A DNA stretch of 64,000 nucleotides from Acanthopleura granulata. Taxonomy: Eukaryota; Mollusca; Polyplacophora; Chitonida; Chitonidae. The translations under genes and the position numbers were made by a program. The number at the start of each line of letters is the position of its first letter. The first letter of the stretch is position 1. This document shows, in pieces, positions 46,701 to 58,375 of the stretch. The notes beneath the pieces were generated by a model. It searched no databases and was not told the DNA's origin. It saw nothing but the letters and a program-made list of their open reading frames with translations. Location of the stretch: the NCBI GenBank assembly GCA_016165875.1, contig JABBOT010000016.1, positions 9,134,946 to 9,198,945 of the forward strand. Reading direction: 5' to 3'.

Positions 46701-49700
46701 TCACGCTTCACCTGAGCGCATACGAAACCATCCTAATCTACTTCATACTGAAGACAGAAGTTCGCATTTCTTAGCTTTCTGTTCCTTCACCATTTAAATC
46801 ACTGTCTGTTCCTGCCTGTACATTCTGAAAATAATCAAAGTGGGAGGGTAACTGTTGTGGCCAGCGAATCAGTCAAAGGCAAGATTGACTTGATGTTCAT
46901 TGGTCAGTCTGTTTTCAAGCCATTTTCAGCCACAAACGAAATTTGGGAAAAGAACAAACTACCTCTTTGATTCTGTTTTTTTTTTTTTCTTTTCTGGTGA
47001 CCACGGCAACCAACAAATATTCAGCAGAAGGGCATTCACAGCATATTTCGTACAACAGCATTTTTTTGCTGTGGTTATCCAAATAACGGCGACATTTACG
47101 GCGGCTTTTGCCGAATGCCTTTGCTATTTGAAAGGGCTGAATATTGAATGCAAAATCGCTTCATCAAAGAAAAGACGATCAAATATCGAGAAGGGGAAAT
47201 TGGAAATTCCTTGTGAGTATATCTTCCCCAGTTAAAGGTTATATACTGGGAAGTTAGATGGCTTGATCAATAGAGCTCGAAGAGAACACGCTGTGTCTCA
47301 AGGAAAGAAACAACAGTAAACCAACAACAACAACAACGACCACTACCTAACAGCTCCTTTCAGAGCCAACAGTTTCTCCCGAAACGGAATTTTCTGATCA
47401 AGCACGTTCACTTACAGGTGTACATGATTGTATGAATCTTCAGGCAATCGGTCGACGTTCGGAAATACCATGCTGGGCGATCCATAGCAAGTGTTTATAT
47501 AGGTTATTTCCGAGGCCACGGAAGCCAGTAGGAGGCAAATGGCCTGTTTGTTTGAAGCCTGCTGGCGGTCGAATGCATCATCGAGTTTCCTTCGGTGGTA
47601 AATTGTACATGTGATATTTACGTGTACACAGGGATAGGAACAGTGTGGACTGCCCTATTCACTCTGGAAATGAAAATCCATCATCTGTATATTGATGCAG
47701 TCCATGTAACAGGAAGTTTTGATTTTTTGTCAGGCTTTGGTTAATGAGGAAACTACCAGATTAAAAAGATAGAAACACAAACAAAAGTTGCATGTCTTTT
47801 TACCATCTGATACATGTGTGTTATTATAGGACTTAAGAACTGCTACATAACAATGGATGCTGTTCATTTTAACTTCTTAGTTATCTGTGATATGTTTTCT
47901 CGCCAGATTCTGCTCATTTGAAGGTGCTAATGAAAACGTGTGGCATGTTTTGGTGAGTTGTTTTTAGATGTTGTTAAAAAACATTACGTAAATTTCCAAA
48001 ACTACAGTGTCAATACAGAACTGTAACATTAATACTGTATAGACTTGTATTAATTATAGCACAAGGATTGGTATGACTGGGCTTCTGCTACCTCGGAGGT
48101 CTGAGGTGTCTCTCTTACAAGCCCATGACCATTGTCATTGTGGGTTGCTGTTTTACACCTGGCAGTTTTCTCAGGGCCTGGAAAACAGATGTAACTCTTC
48201 TCAGGATCTGCAGGCTTCCTCCAGGAATTATTGTTCTCAGGATCTACAGGTTTCCTACAGGACTTTCTCTTCACAGGATCTACAGGTTTCCTCCAACCAT
48301 ACATGTAATCTTGTCAGCCCGCCCATGATCCTTACACACGGCTTAGTGTGGATATTTTGTGGCATCAAAGGACTACAGTGTACAGTCGTGTTGTTATAAG
48401 TTTTCAGGCATGTATACATGTACTGGTAACTTTCTTCCCATGTTGTACACTCAGGGTTGTTCTGTATGAATTATGGCCTCCAACCGCACACAATCAAATG
48501 TGTTCAAAATAGTGGTTCAAATCTGGCTTCACATCCAGTTCTGGCAGACGGTGTAGTAGCTTTATGTTGGAAAACTTGTCCAGTACCGAGTGGGGTGAAA
48601 TGGTTTCCCTCTTAGCTTTCACTAAGGGAAATATTCTTGACAGACAAATAGAGGATATTGTACAATGAAAGTCGAATGCCATGAATATTGTTCGAGTAGG
48701 AGGAACAAGAACAAAATTTATGGTATTCAACCTTCACTGTGCAATATTGACATACTTATATTATTTATGTTTCAGCAATGTCATGATTTTGTGGATTTAA
48801 AACAGCTTTAAGCAATGTTTTAGCTACCATCAACATAGGCCATCATGTATGGCTAGCTCTATAGGGCTGTGATTACGTATACAATCACAGCTGTGCTGTC
48901 TTCCATAAGCCTACCTTAAACAACTCTGCACTTCCTGTGCTGTTCTGTCAATTTCAGGTAGGTGTCCCCTATCACTGGTAAGCCCACAGCAGCGTAAAAC
49001 TGGTTGAAACTTTGACAAATTCCAAATCTAACCATGATATTTGAATGACATACTCCTTACAGCCCAGGGAACTATGAGTACAAGGGAGATAACATGACTG
49101 ACACCACTAGCATGTTTTGTACAGCCATCTTTTTATTGATGAATGTTTATAGATTCTCTTGAGGTCGTTACTCCAAAATGATCCTAAAGAATGAACCCAT
49201 TTGTCACACAAAAGGTCAATCTTGTCAAGGAGTGGCAGTGACATCTTTCATGATATGTATGGTTCCAGCGCTGTGAGGAGTACGCATTCAAACATGGCAG
49301 TTGGACCTAAAATTTGTCCAAATTACAGCCAGTTTTACTTTCCTGTGGATTTACAGGTGGTGACACATGGGGAAACCTACCTAGAATGGTTAGCTACAGA
49401 GCTAATGTATAGTCTGTCAGTGTATATGCGAGACATGGGAATGTAGCAGTTGACTAAACTTTTGTTATGACATCATCTCGCTGGGCTCAGATTGGAACGT
49501 CATAAAACAAAATGTTTCTTTTTTTCTTTCGGACGTCATGGCATAGATCTGGGTGTGAGATATCAAAATGGAATAAACACAGGTGATAAATACTCACATA
49601 TCACCTGTATGTTAGTAATAAATCAGTAAGTCCACGCCTGTAAATCTCATTCCTTGACTTGGGCACGTTGTGTTGTTGCTTTCAGGACATCCACCCCAAT

Positions 49701-52700
49701 TCCCCAGCAGACTTGGCTGGCCTCAGAGCTAACACAGATTACATCATAGGGGCTGACTCCGTGCTTCATGAGGTCAGTTTAAACTTGTTACCGTGTTCAA
49801 AGGAAAAGACAAACTAAGAATTTTGTCTGTAAATTGGAAAGAAGAACAGACCTGCTGTTTGTCAACATGGGGTCTGTATATCACCATGAAGAATTTAAAG
49901 ATGAAATCTGTTTCTGAAATAATAAGCCTGCATACAGAACATCGTCATTTAAGGAGATCGCCTTTTTCTGAGTTTATGTCATATGATTGGCCATTTGTGT
50001 TGCCTTAAATTTGAATGTTAAGGATCATAATTTGAGTCTGCTCTTGTCTGTTATTAGTATTTATGCCCAATAAATTTGATTTACATGGTAGATGTACACT
50101 GCTGCTATAGCTACTCAAATAACTTTCCAATATGCAGAGTTTGATTCGTCTCAAATTCCTTTTGCTTGTGATATTTGTTTCATTGACATTGTAAACGCTG
50201 CCTGTATGGTTTGTCAGTAGATTTAAGTTAATTTGAGCTAGAAATCACCCCACGAGCAGTCATATCAGGTGTAAATCCTTTCATGATTTAAGTTGATTTG
50301 AGCTAGAAATTACCCCACGAGCGGTCATATCAGGTGTAAATTCTGCCATGATTTAAGTTAATTTGAGCTAGAAATTACCCCACGAGCGGTCATATCTGGT
50401 GTAAATTCTGCCATGATTTAAGTTAATTTGAGCTAGAAATTACCCCACGAGCGGTCATATCAGGTGTAAATTCTGCCATGATTTAAGTTAATTTGAGCTA
50501 GAAATTACCCCACGAGCGGTCATATCAGGTGTAAATTCTGCCATGATTTAAGTTAATTTGAGCTAGAAATTACCCCATGAGCGGTCGTATCAGGTGTAAA
50601 TTCTGCCATGATTTAAGTTAATTTGAGCTAGAAATTACCCCACGAGCAGTCATATCAGGTGTAAATTCTTCCATTTCATCATGAAAACAACAATCCGGTA
50701 TATAGATCAGCTCTTCATGCCTTAACTTTTTTTGTATTCACGCTTATTTGGTAATACCTGTATGTGCCGTATAGGAAGATAGTTTGGTCCTCATGAGGTA
50801 AACATTGCCATTCACGCAAAATTATCAACAACAAAAGTCTGTTTTTTACCCGGAAACGTGATTCCTTGGAATGACTCCATTTCTGATGAATAATTGAACA
50901 AGTCAACAGCTGATGTATAAAAAGAAAATGAAAATGAGTGACTGCTTAAATCTGATGGGCTGTATTATTTCAACACGTATGAATTGTACTATGATGCCCC
51001 CAATACTCTGTGCTTCCAAATCTAGAATAGTTCAAAAAATATCTTATTGTTTTCTTTCAGTCGGAAGATTTGTTTACACTCATTGAGTCGCATGAAGGAA
51101 AACCTCTGAAGTTGTATGTGTACAACACAGATACAGACTCCTGTAGGGAGGTCACCATCACACCTAATGGGGCCTGGGGCGGGGAAGGCAGGTAGGTGTA
51201 TGATGTGACCAGGAAGAAAGCTGAGTCTAGGTGCGATTTCACCTTCATATTTAGGTTCACTTGTCATAACTTTTTGTCTTAGCCTTGAATTATCAACAAG
51301 TATTTAAATGGTATCTCTGTGTGCTGTGGCCGAATGTATCCTGTGATCCTGTTCTTGCCTTCCAGTAGGTAGGATGGGAAGTTCTGCCAGCAACTTGTGG
51401 ATGGTATTGGGTAGTCGTCTGGTTTCTCCCATCGTAAATCTGTTCATCGTTGTACAAATGAAATATTCTTGAGTACGGCGTAAAACTCTAATCAGATAAT
51501 GTTAGTTACATGGTAACTGAGTTAAGGGATTCGAACAAAAATCGGGTTGGTATAGTATACCCCATGTAGTTTCGTATCTTTTCGCTCAGTAACCATGTAA
51601 CTAATTTACCCCACAAAAGACCTCGAAAAAATACACTGAAAATTTGTTTCTTGAAAATCAAAAGAAGTTTCAACAGTAATTTCACATCGCGTTGAGGAGC
51701 TTTGAATTACCATGCGGGGTCTGGGAATTATGCTGTCATAACGTTATTGACAATGTTCATTCAACATTGTTTTGTGACGTGCCGTTGATGTCATTGGTGT
51801 CATTGTTGTGTTCACATTGCGACTGTTACGTCATGGTGTTCTCCCTACTGTTGTGTCATCAGATGCATATAGCATCTTCTGCAGGATATAGATTTGTATC
51901 GGTCTATCACATGGCCATTACTGTCCAATCAAAAACAGAGGATTTTGTCTGACGCAGGATAAATATATAAATAAATCCAATCACTAGGATTCCAGCAGGA
52001 GGTTGTCAGGTATCTGCTGTATCCTGAACACTCTTAAAGACTGCATTCAGATGATGCCGGTCAAAACAATACTGTGTAATGAAGATGACTTGGTGCATGT
52101 ATTTGGTTAAGTCTTGACCATTTATTGTAATTAAAATGTGTGCAATAGAGTTTTGAATAAGTGGATGGTTTACTCTGGGCACCCTGGTTTCCAAAAAATG
52201 ATAAGGTGTTTAAAGCAATCAAAAGGAAACAGAAAAATAAGAGATGGCACAAAGTGTCTGTGGGGGAAAAAAAAAAAAAGAGAGAAAAAACAATAATGTT
52301 ATTGTTTGTTTCAGCATGGGTTGTGGCATCGGCTATGGTTATTTGCACCGCATCCCCAAGCGTCAGTTCCCCTCGTCGATGCCTGCGGAACAGATGACGG
52401 ACAAGGCCCCACTAGAGGGCGTGGTGGTCAACAATACCACACCAGGCAAACCTGCTGACGGATTCTCAGACGTAAGTAACTATGCCAGTAGTCTCATTTC
52501 AGTTTTGTTCTTTTCTGTAAACTCTGTTTCATTTAAATTTTAGTGTCATAGTAGGTTTAGCCCGGAAGGAGTTACGGTGTCTTTGAGATACCCTAGTCTG
52601 ACAAAATTAACATGGGAGAGAGAGGGTAAATAGACGGGAAGGTGCAGATGAGACTGGTTTGAATTGTGGCTAATGGCATTCGTATTAGACTACTGAAAGA

Positions 52701-55458
52701 CACAATCAAGGGACATAACTGCACAAAGTGTAGAAATCAATCTAAAACACCAATAAAACAAATGGACAAGTCAGTCTGATAAGCGAATGTTCCTGGTGTT
52801 TCAGGTGCCTCTCAGTACATCAGCACAGACGTTAAGTCAAGGCATCGGACAGATTTCACTGAACCCAGCCCTGAACACAGGTGAGGCCATCATGATAAAC
52901 AAGCTTAATGCCAGGAGTCCACCTTCAGAGCCCGGTTATATGAAGAGGGTGTAACTCTATGTCAAATATAACTACTATGGCAATGTAACTCTACGATGTG
53001 TGTCGTTACGGAAATCACGTTTGGCATAACCAGTAGCCAGTTCTTTTTGCCATTGATAAAATGATCCTAACCATTTTAATATCTGATTTTGAACGTAGCC
53101 AACTGGCTGAAGTTGAAAAAAGTCAGGTTGTGTGTGTGGTCTTGTGGCCAATGCTGTGACTGTGAGTTCAGGTCCACTTCATCCTTTTTTCCTCTCCACC
53201 TGTGCACAGGACATTGTGCCAGCAACCTGCGAATGGTTGAGGGTCCAACTCTGGTCATTTCCTTTTTTCCCATCGTAATCGTGTAAGTGAAATATTGTTG
53301 GGTACAGCTTAAAACACAAATCAGGTAAATGAACTAAAATAAATAAATACCGACATAAAAGATGCAAAAAGTGGATTGAACGTGACTACCGAGGTTCGCA
53401 TTGCTTTAACAGAGCCTTGTTTTTTTGTCCCAGAGGAATCTCAATCATGCAGGCTCCGAATAGCCATTTCCCGTGTTCGGCAGGTATAAAAGTACAGTAT
53501 CACCAACAGAACCAGCCTGCTAGAAGGAGACACAGATGTCGTGAAATAATGTGTATAGTAACATTCACCCATATGGCAGTTCTGTACGTCCCTTTAAATT
53601 CTTGGTATTTAATACATCTTTGTGTGCTTTGTTTCGCAGGAAGTCCAACAATACCAGTTGTTTCCCCTCTCAACTCAACACCAGGTGGAGTGGTGACAGT
53701 ACAAGGTCTGTGTGTGCTTATATTCATCTACATGTACCAATATTGTCTTGATTTGCAATTGTAAGTACATGTTTGAAAAGGTGGACAATACCATTTGCAA
53801 ATTTTACCATTTTAACTAAATTTCAACCCTGGCTTCATGAATGATAGAATCTGATAGCAAAATGTCCTGTCTCTGTACATTTTGGGAGTTCTTACGTTCT
53901 CTTCAGTAGTAGAGTGCCTGTATCCGGTTTTACCCTTGTGGTATTTCATCCCATGGAAATATCCTATCCCATTAAATAGATCAATTTTACCTTATTAAGA
54001 TTTTTCTTGTAAAATTGGACTTTCAGTGGCAAAATGTTTCTCTTGTATAATATCAACCTACCTGCCCAGAAAACTTGAAAACACCTGTGTAAGGCCAAGT
54101 AAAACTGAAAGTAATTGGGCAAAATAAGTGGATGTGTCACAGTGAAATTTTACATAAATATAGTATGTGTGTTGTTAAAAATTAAAAAAAAAATCACTGA
54201 AATGTTTTAGATGCAATGAATCCCACTAATCCTAAGCGATGTTTTGTTGTTGCTGTTGTTGTCCTACAGGGCTGCCAGCTCCCTCCACGTTGCCTAACAT
54301 TGCAGGACTCAACAACTTGCCCCCGTTGCCAACACCCATATCTATAGCCGGCTTACCCCCGATGCCCATGCCCCAGATGACCATGCCTCCCATATCCTCC
54401 ATGCCAGGTACATTCCCAACCACAGGTATGTGACCATAAGCAGGGGGAAACTGTTAGCTGTGTAGAACTCCTGTTATCACCACTCATTCTATATTCTGTT
54501 TTCTAGATGAACCCTAATTCTCATAATTTTTTGGACATCTGCTTGGCCCTGCAGTATTTTACCTGGTATTTATGGCTGTAACAGGAGTATGCATTTTCTG
54601 TTTTCTCTCACAGTTGGTGGTTTAATGAACAACATATTCTTATCTTTACTTCTCCAAATAAAAACACTGGCAGAGGAATGTAGTTCTTGGCTTTCAGCAC
54701 CTCTAATATCAGTCCGAAATAGTAGAGGAATTAGGGTAGTAAATGTCAATGTCCAATTCTGTGTAAGTATGTCAGTCGATCAGTTGCTTTTGTTGATCAG
54801 ACAGTGAATTTTTTTAGACTGCTCTGTGAAAAAGTTAGTGAATGACTAGCCAAAGACTATTGGTTCATTCCTGACACTCAGGTTTACTCCACCCAGAACA
54901 CTTATTACCATGGTGGTAATCTGAGTGTGAAATTATATCAGTAATGCATTTAAATCCATTCTTTGAATTCCATTCTTAAGTGTTACTTATAAAAGATTTT
55001 CCACTAATTCCATGTCTTGCCTTTCAGAAGAATTATGGGTTCTCACAGCATAGTATGACGTGCTCCTTGAAAAATACAAAAAAGAGTAAAAAAACCTGTA
55101 ACACCCCAGTGTTTCTTACTCTCACTTTCCAGGAGCTGCCTTACCTGGGACATTGCCGATGCCTCCTATGCCTTTCCAGCTGCCCACCCCGACACCAGTA
55201 CCTAACTTCTCCCTGAACAGCACGGGTGTGCCCCCAGTGGCAACCGCTGCCCCAGAAGTCACAGCGACTTCCGCCCCAGGGGTAATCGTGACGTCACACA
55301 TCAAAGACGTCGTGGCGACCACTCCAGCCACGACTGCATCAAACGCCGTACCAAACACAGCCGCGGAGATGTCATCGAACCCCGCGCCCGCGGTAAACTC
55401 GACGACACCGACCCCAGCAGGGGAGATAACTCAGACGCCCCAAACTGCAGCCTCGTGA
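43657..55458 (+). CDS. GORASP2: Golgi reassembly-stacking protein (GRASP55/GRASP65 family), 11 coding exons
   Basis: Coding exons: 43657-43719, 45008-45088, 45746-45903, 47907-47952, 49686-49772, 51061-51191, 52315-52471, 52805-52880, 53640-53705, 54270-54425, 55133-55458. All introns are GT-AG, phases agree and the sum is 1,347 nt (448 residues and a stop), close to vertebrate GORASP2. The protein starts [20 protein letters not shown], with Gly2 as the N-myristoylation site that anchors it to cis/medial Golgi membranes. PDZ1 spans about residues 15-105 ([11 protein letters not shown]) and PDZ2 about 111-200 ([25 protein letters not shown]). The C-terminal ~245 residues are Pro/Ala/Thr/Ser-rich, the regulatory region phosphorylated in mitosis in known relatives. 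The family tethers Golgi cisternae by PDZ self-association and binds golgins. Invertebrates generally have one GRASP gene; the GORASP2 symbol reflects closest resemblance. Confidence 0.95.
44519..44650 (-). repeat. Partial SINE in GORASP2 intron 1
   Basis: Minus-strand copy of the main SINE family, 3' half only: tail, CATACTCAAGAATATTTCAC, GCATTATGGTGGGG, truncated near 44,650. Confidence 0.75.
45008..45088 (+). CDS. GORASP2: GORASP2 exon 2 (residues 22-48)
   Basis: Acceptor ATAACAG, donor GTGAGT, 27 codons, phase 0. Encodes [20 protein letters not shown] and the rest of the first half of PDZ1. Confidence 0.95.
45302..45390. repeat. Stem-loop in GORASP2 intron 2
   Basis: GATATCAGGAATTGTCAGCT (45,303) and its inverted copy AGCTGACAGTTCCTGATATC (ending about 45,388) form arms of ~23 bp with one or two mismatches around a ~40-bp loop. 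Confidence 0.75.
45596..45612 (+). repeat. Poly-G run in GORASP2 intron 2
   Basis: A 17-bp almost pure G tract at the start of a G-rich stretch ending GGTGGCTGCAGG. Possibly G-quadruplex forming. Confidence 0.7.
45746..45903 (+). CDS. GORASP2: GORASP2 exon 3 (residues 49-101)
   Basis: Acceptor TTCTAG, donor GTGAGG, 158 nt, ends in phase 2. Encodes the remainder of PDZ1, including [20 protein letters not shown] and the glycine-rich [10 protein letters not shown]. Confidence 0.95.
47907..47952 (+). CDS. GORASP2: GORASP2 exon 4 (residues 101-116)
   Basis: A 46-nt exon with acceptor CGCCAG and donor GTGAGT. Encodes [15 protein letters not shown], identical in order to the PDZ1-PDZ2 linker of known GRASPs. 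Its size keeps the reading frame exactly. Confidence 0.95.
48190..48300. repeat. ~33-bp tandem repeat, 3-4 copies, GORASP2 intron 4
   Basis: TCTCAGGATCTRCAGGYTTCC plus ~12 bp is repeated, ending at AGGTTTCCTCC (about 48,293). Confidence 0.75.
49686..49772 (+). CDS. GORASP2: GORASP2 exon 5 (residues 117-145)
   Basis: Acceptor TTTCAG, donor GTCAGT, 29 codons. Encodes [20 protein letters not shown] and IGADSVLHE, the first half of PDZ2. Confidence 0.95.
50217..50680. repeat. 65-bp minisatellite, 7 copies, GORASP2 intron 5
   Basis: CATGATTTAAGTTAATTTGA starts at 50,282, 50,347, 50,412, 50,477, 50,542 and 50,607, a constant 65 bp, with a first diverged copy from 50,217. Each unit has CACGAGCGGTCATATC. 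The copies are nearly identical, so the array is young or homogenised. Confidence 0.95.
51061..51191 (+). CDS. GORASP2: GORASP2 exon 6 (residues 146-189)
   Basis: Acceptor CTTTCAG, donor GTAGGT, 131 nt, ends in phase 2. Encodes [20 protein letters not shown] and [12 protein letters not shown] of PDZ2. Confidence 0.95.
51325..51500 (+). repeat. Diverged SINE in GORASP2 intron 6
   Basis: The head is gone. GGGAAGTTCTGCCAGCAACT, GGTTTCTCCCATCGTAA and GAAATATTCTTGAGTACGGC match the body of the main family. Confidence 0.65.
52315..52471 (+). CDS. GORASP2: GORASP2 exon 7 (residues 189-241)
   Basis: Acceptor TTTCAG, donor GTAAGT, 157 nt. Encodes the diagnostic [14 protein letters not shown] that closes PDZ2, then the start of the variable tail. 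Confidence 0.95.
52805..52880 (+). CDS. GORASP2: GORASP2 exon 8 (residues 242-267)
   Basis: Acceptor TTTCAG, donor GTGAGG, 76 nt, ends in phase 1. Encodes a Ser/Thr/Gln-rich linker ([15 protein letters not shown]). Confidence 0.85.
53090..53335 (+). repeat. Diverged SINE in GORASP2 intron 8
   Basis: Degraded copy of the main family: GTGAGTTCAGGTCCACTTCA (B-box region), GCCAGCAACCTGCGAATGG, GTGTAAGTGAAATATTGTTG and a decayed tail. Confidence 0.7.
53640..53705 (+). CDS. GORASP2: GORASP2 exon 9 (residues 267-289)
   Basis: Acceptor TTCGCAG, donor GTCTGT (weak +3 to +5), 66 nt, phase 1 to phase 1, so it could be skipped without a frameshift. Encodes [16 protein letters not shown]. Confidence 0.75.
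54270..54425 (+). CDS. GORASP2: GORASP2 exon 10 (residues 289-341)
   Basis: Acceptor CCTACAG, donor GTATGT, 156 nt, phase 1 to phase 1 (also skippable in frame). Encodes [20 protein letters not shown] and a Met/Pro-rich run, matching the proline-rich tail of GRASP55. Confidence 0.9.
55133..55458 (+). CDS. GORASP2: GORASP2 exon 11 (residues 341-448) and stop
   Basis: Acceptor CTTTCCAG. Encodes [20 protein letters not shown] then an Ala/Thr/Pro-rich end, stop TGA at 55,456-55,458. It is markedly GC-richer than the flanking introns, supporting coding status. Confidence 0.9.
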
Positions 55459-56383
55459 TCAAACACCGGAGATAAAAATATTGTGACTTTTTGAACCAGC
55501 TTTTGTACAAACCAAGAGGATGTTTTTTCTTTTTCCCCCCTTTTTTTTTAGATACATATATATGTATATGTTATTTCTGTGACCAAGATTTTCCCTCACA
55601 TACATGATTTCTTGTGTAAAATAATTGAACACAGTAATTTGCAGATTTGTGAAAGGCGTATGGGTTGCAAGCATGTGAACACTTGGGTATGTGTAATCAC
55701 AGGAACTTAGACTTGGACAACAAAAGTCAGATGGCTTTGTTTTGTGTGTCAGATATACATAGGACGGTTGAAATTTGTCGGCCTTATGCGTTTGTAGCTC
55801 ACAGCTCGTATGTAATTTGCTTGCGAAGTACCTGACCTCAAGATCAGAAGCAAACATGTACATGTCGTCTCCAGGCGAAAAGCCTACAAGATTCAGGAGC
55901 AGTTCTTTGCCCACCCATATCCGCCACTCTATCCTGTAAATACCCTGTCCCACCCCAAAGTAAACCCGACCCAACCCCACTGTCACTCAGCCACCCTCTC
56001 TCTCTCGTAATTTCACCAAGTCGTACATCATTGTTAGTGGCTAATTTGCTCATCAAAGTCATAAGGTGTTGTCAAATGAAATCAGGATGGTGCTCACTGT
56101 GAATGTTGTTTTGAGGACGTGTATATGTATGTGTCTACAAGAACTATTGGTACCCTGTATCCCTTATCTTTTGAAAAGAAAAAATTCTCAACTTCAGATA
56201 TATTCATTCTAACCAAGTGGTTTTTTTTTTTTATGGATATTAAAAAATGGATCATTGTGGGTATCATTACTGCTGCATCGTGAGTAGGATCGTTTGTGTA
56301 CTTGCAGTGCAATCCAGGAATCCCAGTAACATGCTGGTGGTTCATTTGTTGTTTGCCAGTGGTTTGGCCATGGCTTACCTGTG

Positions 56384-56575
56384 GTTTGTCTGCCGTTCGC
56401 CTGTGGTGTGTGCGTGGTTTGCATGGGGTTTGCCCCCATGGTGCGGGTGTGTTGTGGCCAAGAGGTTTTCTGAGGTTTGCCTGCCGTTCGCCTGTGATGT
56501 GTGCGTGGTTTGCATGGGGTTTGCCCCCATGTTGTGGCCAAGAGGTTGTCAGTGGTTTGTCTGTTGTAGAGCCAC
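56384..56575. repeat. 91-bp tandem duplication
   Basis: CTGCCGTTCGCCTGTG occurs at 56,390 and 56,481, with GTGTGCGTGGTTTGCATGGG and GTTGTGGCCAAGAGGTT repeated after each: two copies, period 91 bp. Confidence 0.85.
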
Positions 56576-56907
56576 GGAAAAGTCCAGGTGTATGATCAGC
56601 ATGGAAAAACGCGAGTTTCCACACCATGTGTATGTAGACAGTTTTCATCATGGAAGTTGAACTAAAGTTGGGAGTTTTTTGATACACAAGCGGCCGGTTT
56701 GAGCATTGCATTTCAATCTAGTGGCTGTTGAGATAAAATATTCCATTATGTACAGAGGAGTATTGTACTGTATAGAATACGTATTTATTATTAATATTTT
56801 CATGGTGATTTCAATACATTGCTAATAATCAAGGGCTTGTATAAAATTTGTCATTGTTTGAGATGTGGTAAGAAGGTGGCAGTAGAGTGATAGGCTGTAA
56901 GTTTTTT

Positions 56908-57045
56908 GTTTGACTGGATAAGCGTTTTCGTTTCTCGTAGGAATTGTTACTGTCGTTCTCTTCATCACCATTTTTGTTGACTGGATAAGCGTTTTCGTTT
57001 CTCGTAGGAATTGGTACTGTTGTTCTCTTCGTCACCATTTTTGTT
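56908..57045. repeat. 67-bp tandem duplication
   Basis: TGACTGGATAAGCGTTTTCG starts at 56,911 and 56,978; the second copy differs at a few bases. Confidence 0.9.
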
Positions 57046-57556
57046 TTCCTGTCGCCTTTATGTTTTGACGTAAGACAGATGAATGGGCCTCTTACGCGAA
57101 GACCTCAACTTTGTTACATTATGGTTTATGAATATGTAGAACTAATTTGATGTATGGAAGACCTGGCAAGTTTTTAGCTATCATTTCACGAAGAATGAAA
57201 AAAAAAAGAGAAAACACAAAATTCATAATGTTTTCTTGACATTTTACTTCAGTGTGAAAGGCTTTGGTTTAAACAGAATAGTTAACAGATACAGCTTTAG
57301 ATAAGCTTTACCTAACGCTACGTAATGTGCAGGTGCAGGAGAAGTAGTCACACAGACTTGTACTGATTTCAGTGAATTGCCTCACCTTTTCTATAAGACC
57401 TGCCTTATTCAGGGTCACATCAGAAAGGTGTTCATGGCACATCAGACAAATTTAACGGATATCACCGGTTTTGCTATGGGGCATCAGGGGATTTTCTAGC
57501 CATTCAGATAATGGGAAAATTGAGTTTTAGGTAAATTTTGTATTGAGTTTTCACAA

Positions 57557-57562
57557 AATAAA
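57557..57562 (+). promoter_or_regulatory. GORASP2: Alternative poly(A) signal AATAAA
   Basis: The first AATAAA after the GORASP2 stop that I find; the downstream sequence is only moderately GT/T-rich. Confidence 0.35.
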
Positions 57563-57680
57563 TTGAGTCTTTGATAAATTTTCTAACTTGTTCAAAGCGA
57601 GTTTCTGAAAAGAAATTGGCTTGAAAACCCCCTGGGCCGAATTCTCTTCCACCCCTCTATTGGTGTTCTACCTTTGGAAT

Positions 57681-57709
57681 GGTTCTGTTCTGTTCTGTTC
57701 TGTTCTGTT
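57681..57709 (+). repeat. (TTCTG)n pentanucleotide microsatellite
   Basis: Five to six tandem TTCTG units. Confidence 0.9.
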
Positions 57710-58208
57710 AGGACTATCGGGACTGGACAGCTCTTCATGGTAACAATCAGGAACAGTAGCATTATACGTTTTTGAATCATGTTCAAAATTTGATGAAAAT
57801 ACTCAGATCTCTCAAATACATGCATATAATTACCAGCCTTAAAGCTCACTTGTAGAATCTCAAGGAATTTATAGATTGATAAACTTTCAGCAGCCACGTA
57901 ACCTGTTCATATTGTGTAATTAACAGTTCGTATGAGAAGCACAGATCAAAAAGTCATAACATTCAGTGCTGCATGTATATGTATCTTCACCATATTTTTA
58001 TCTTTTGAAGTAGTGTGAGACGCTGATAAAAAAAAATATACAACCCTAACAACATCAACCATATCTCTGAGTTTACACGAATGTAGTAAAACTAATAATG
58101 AGGGGTGGTTATCGACCTGGCATGCTTCTTCCTCGACAATTTCGCATATGAAAGTAACTTTCAATGCAATTTATGCACGTTTGATTGGATTTTGGAGACA
58201 AAACTACA

Positions 58209-58375
58209 TTGATTGGATTGGCCAGTTTCAGCATTGATTGGATTGGCCAGTCTCAGCATTGATTGGACTGGCCAGTTTCAGCAGTGATTGGATTGGCCAG
58301 GTTTAGCATTGATTGGATTGGCCAGTTTCAGCATTGATTGGATTGGCCAGTTTCGATTGGTTTGGCCAGTTTTAG
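58209..58375. repeat. 25-bp minisatellite, ~6.5 copies
   Basis: GATTGGATTGGCCAGTTTCA plus GCATT is repeated from 58,211 with a 25-bp period; the last copies are shortened. Each unit contains inverted CCAAT-like ATTGG boxes. Confidence 0.9.

Noticed and set aside
56094..56711. 205-codon minus-strand open frame
   Set aside because: It lies within the 3' region of GORASP2 across a 91-bp duplication and has repeat-like composition (THHRRTADKPQ) without any recognised domain.
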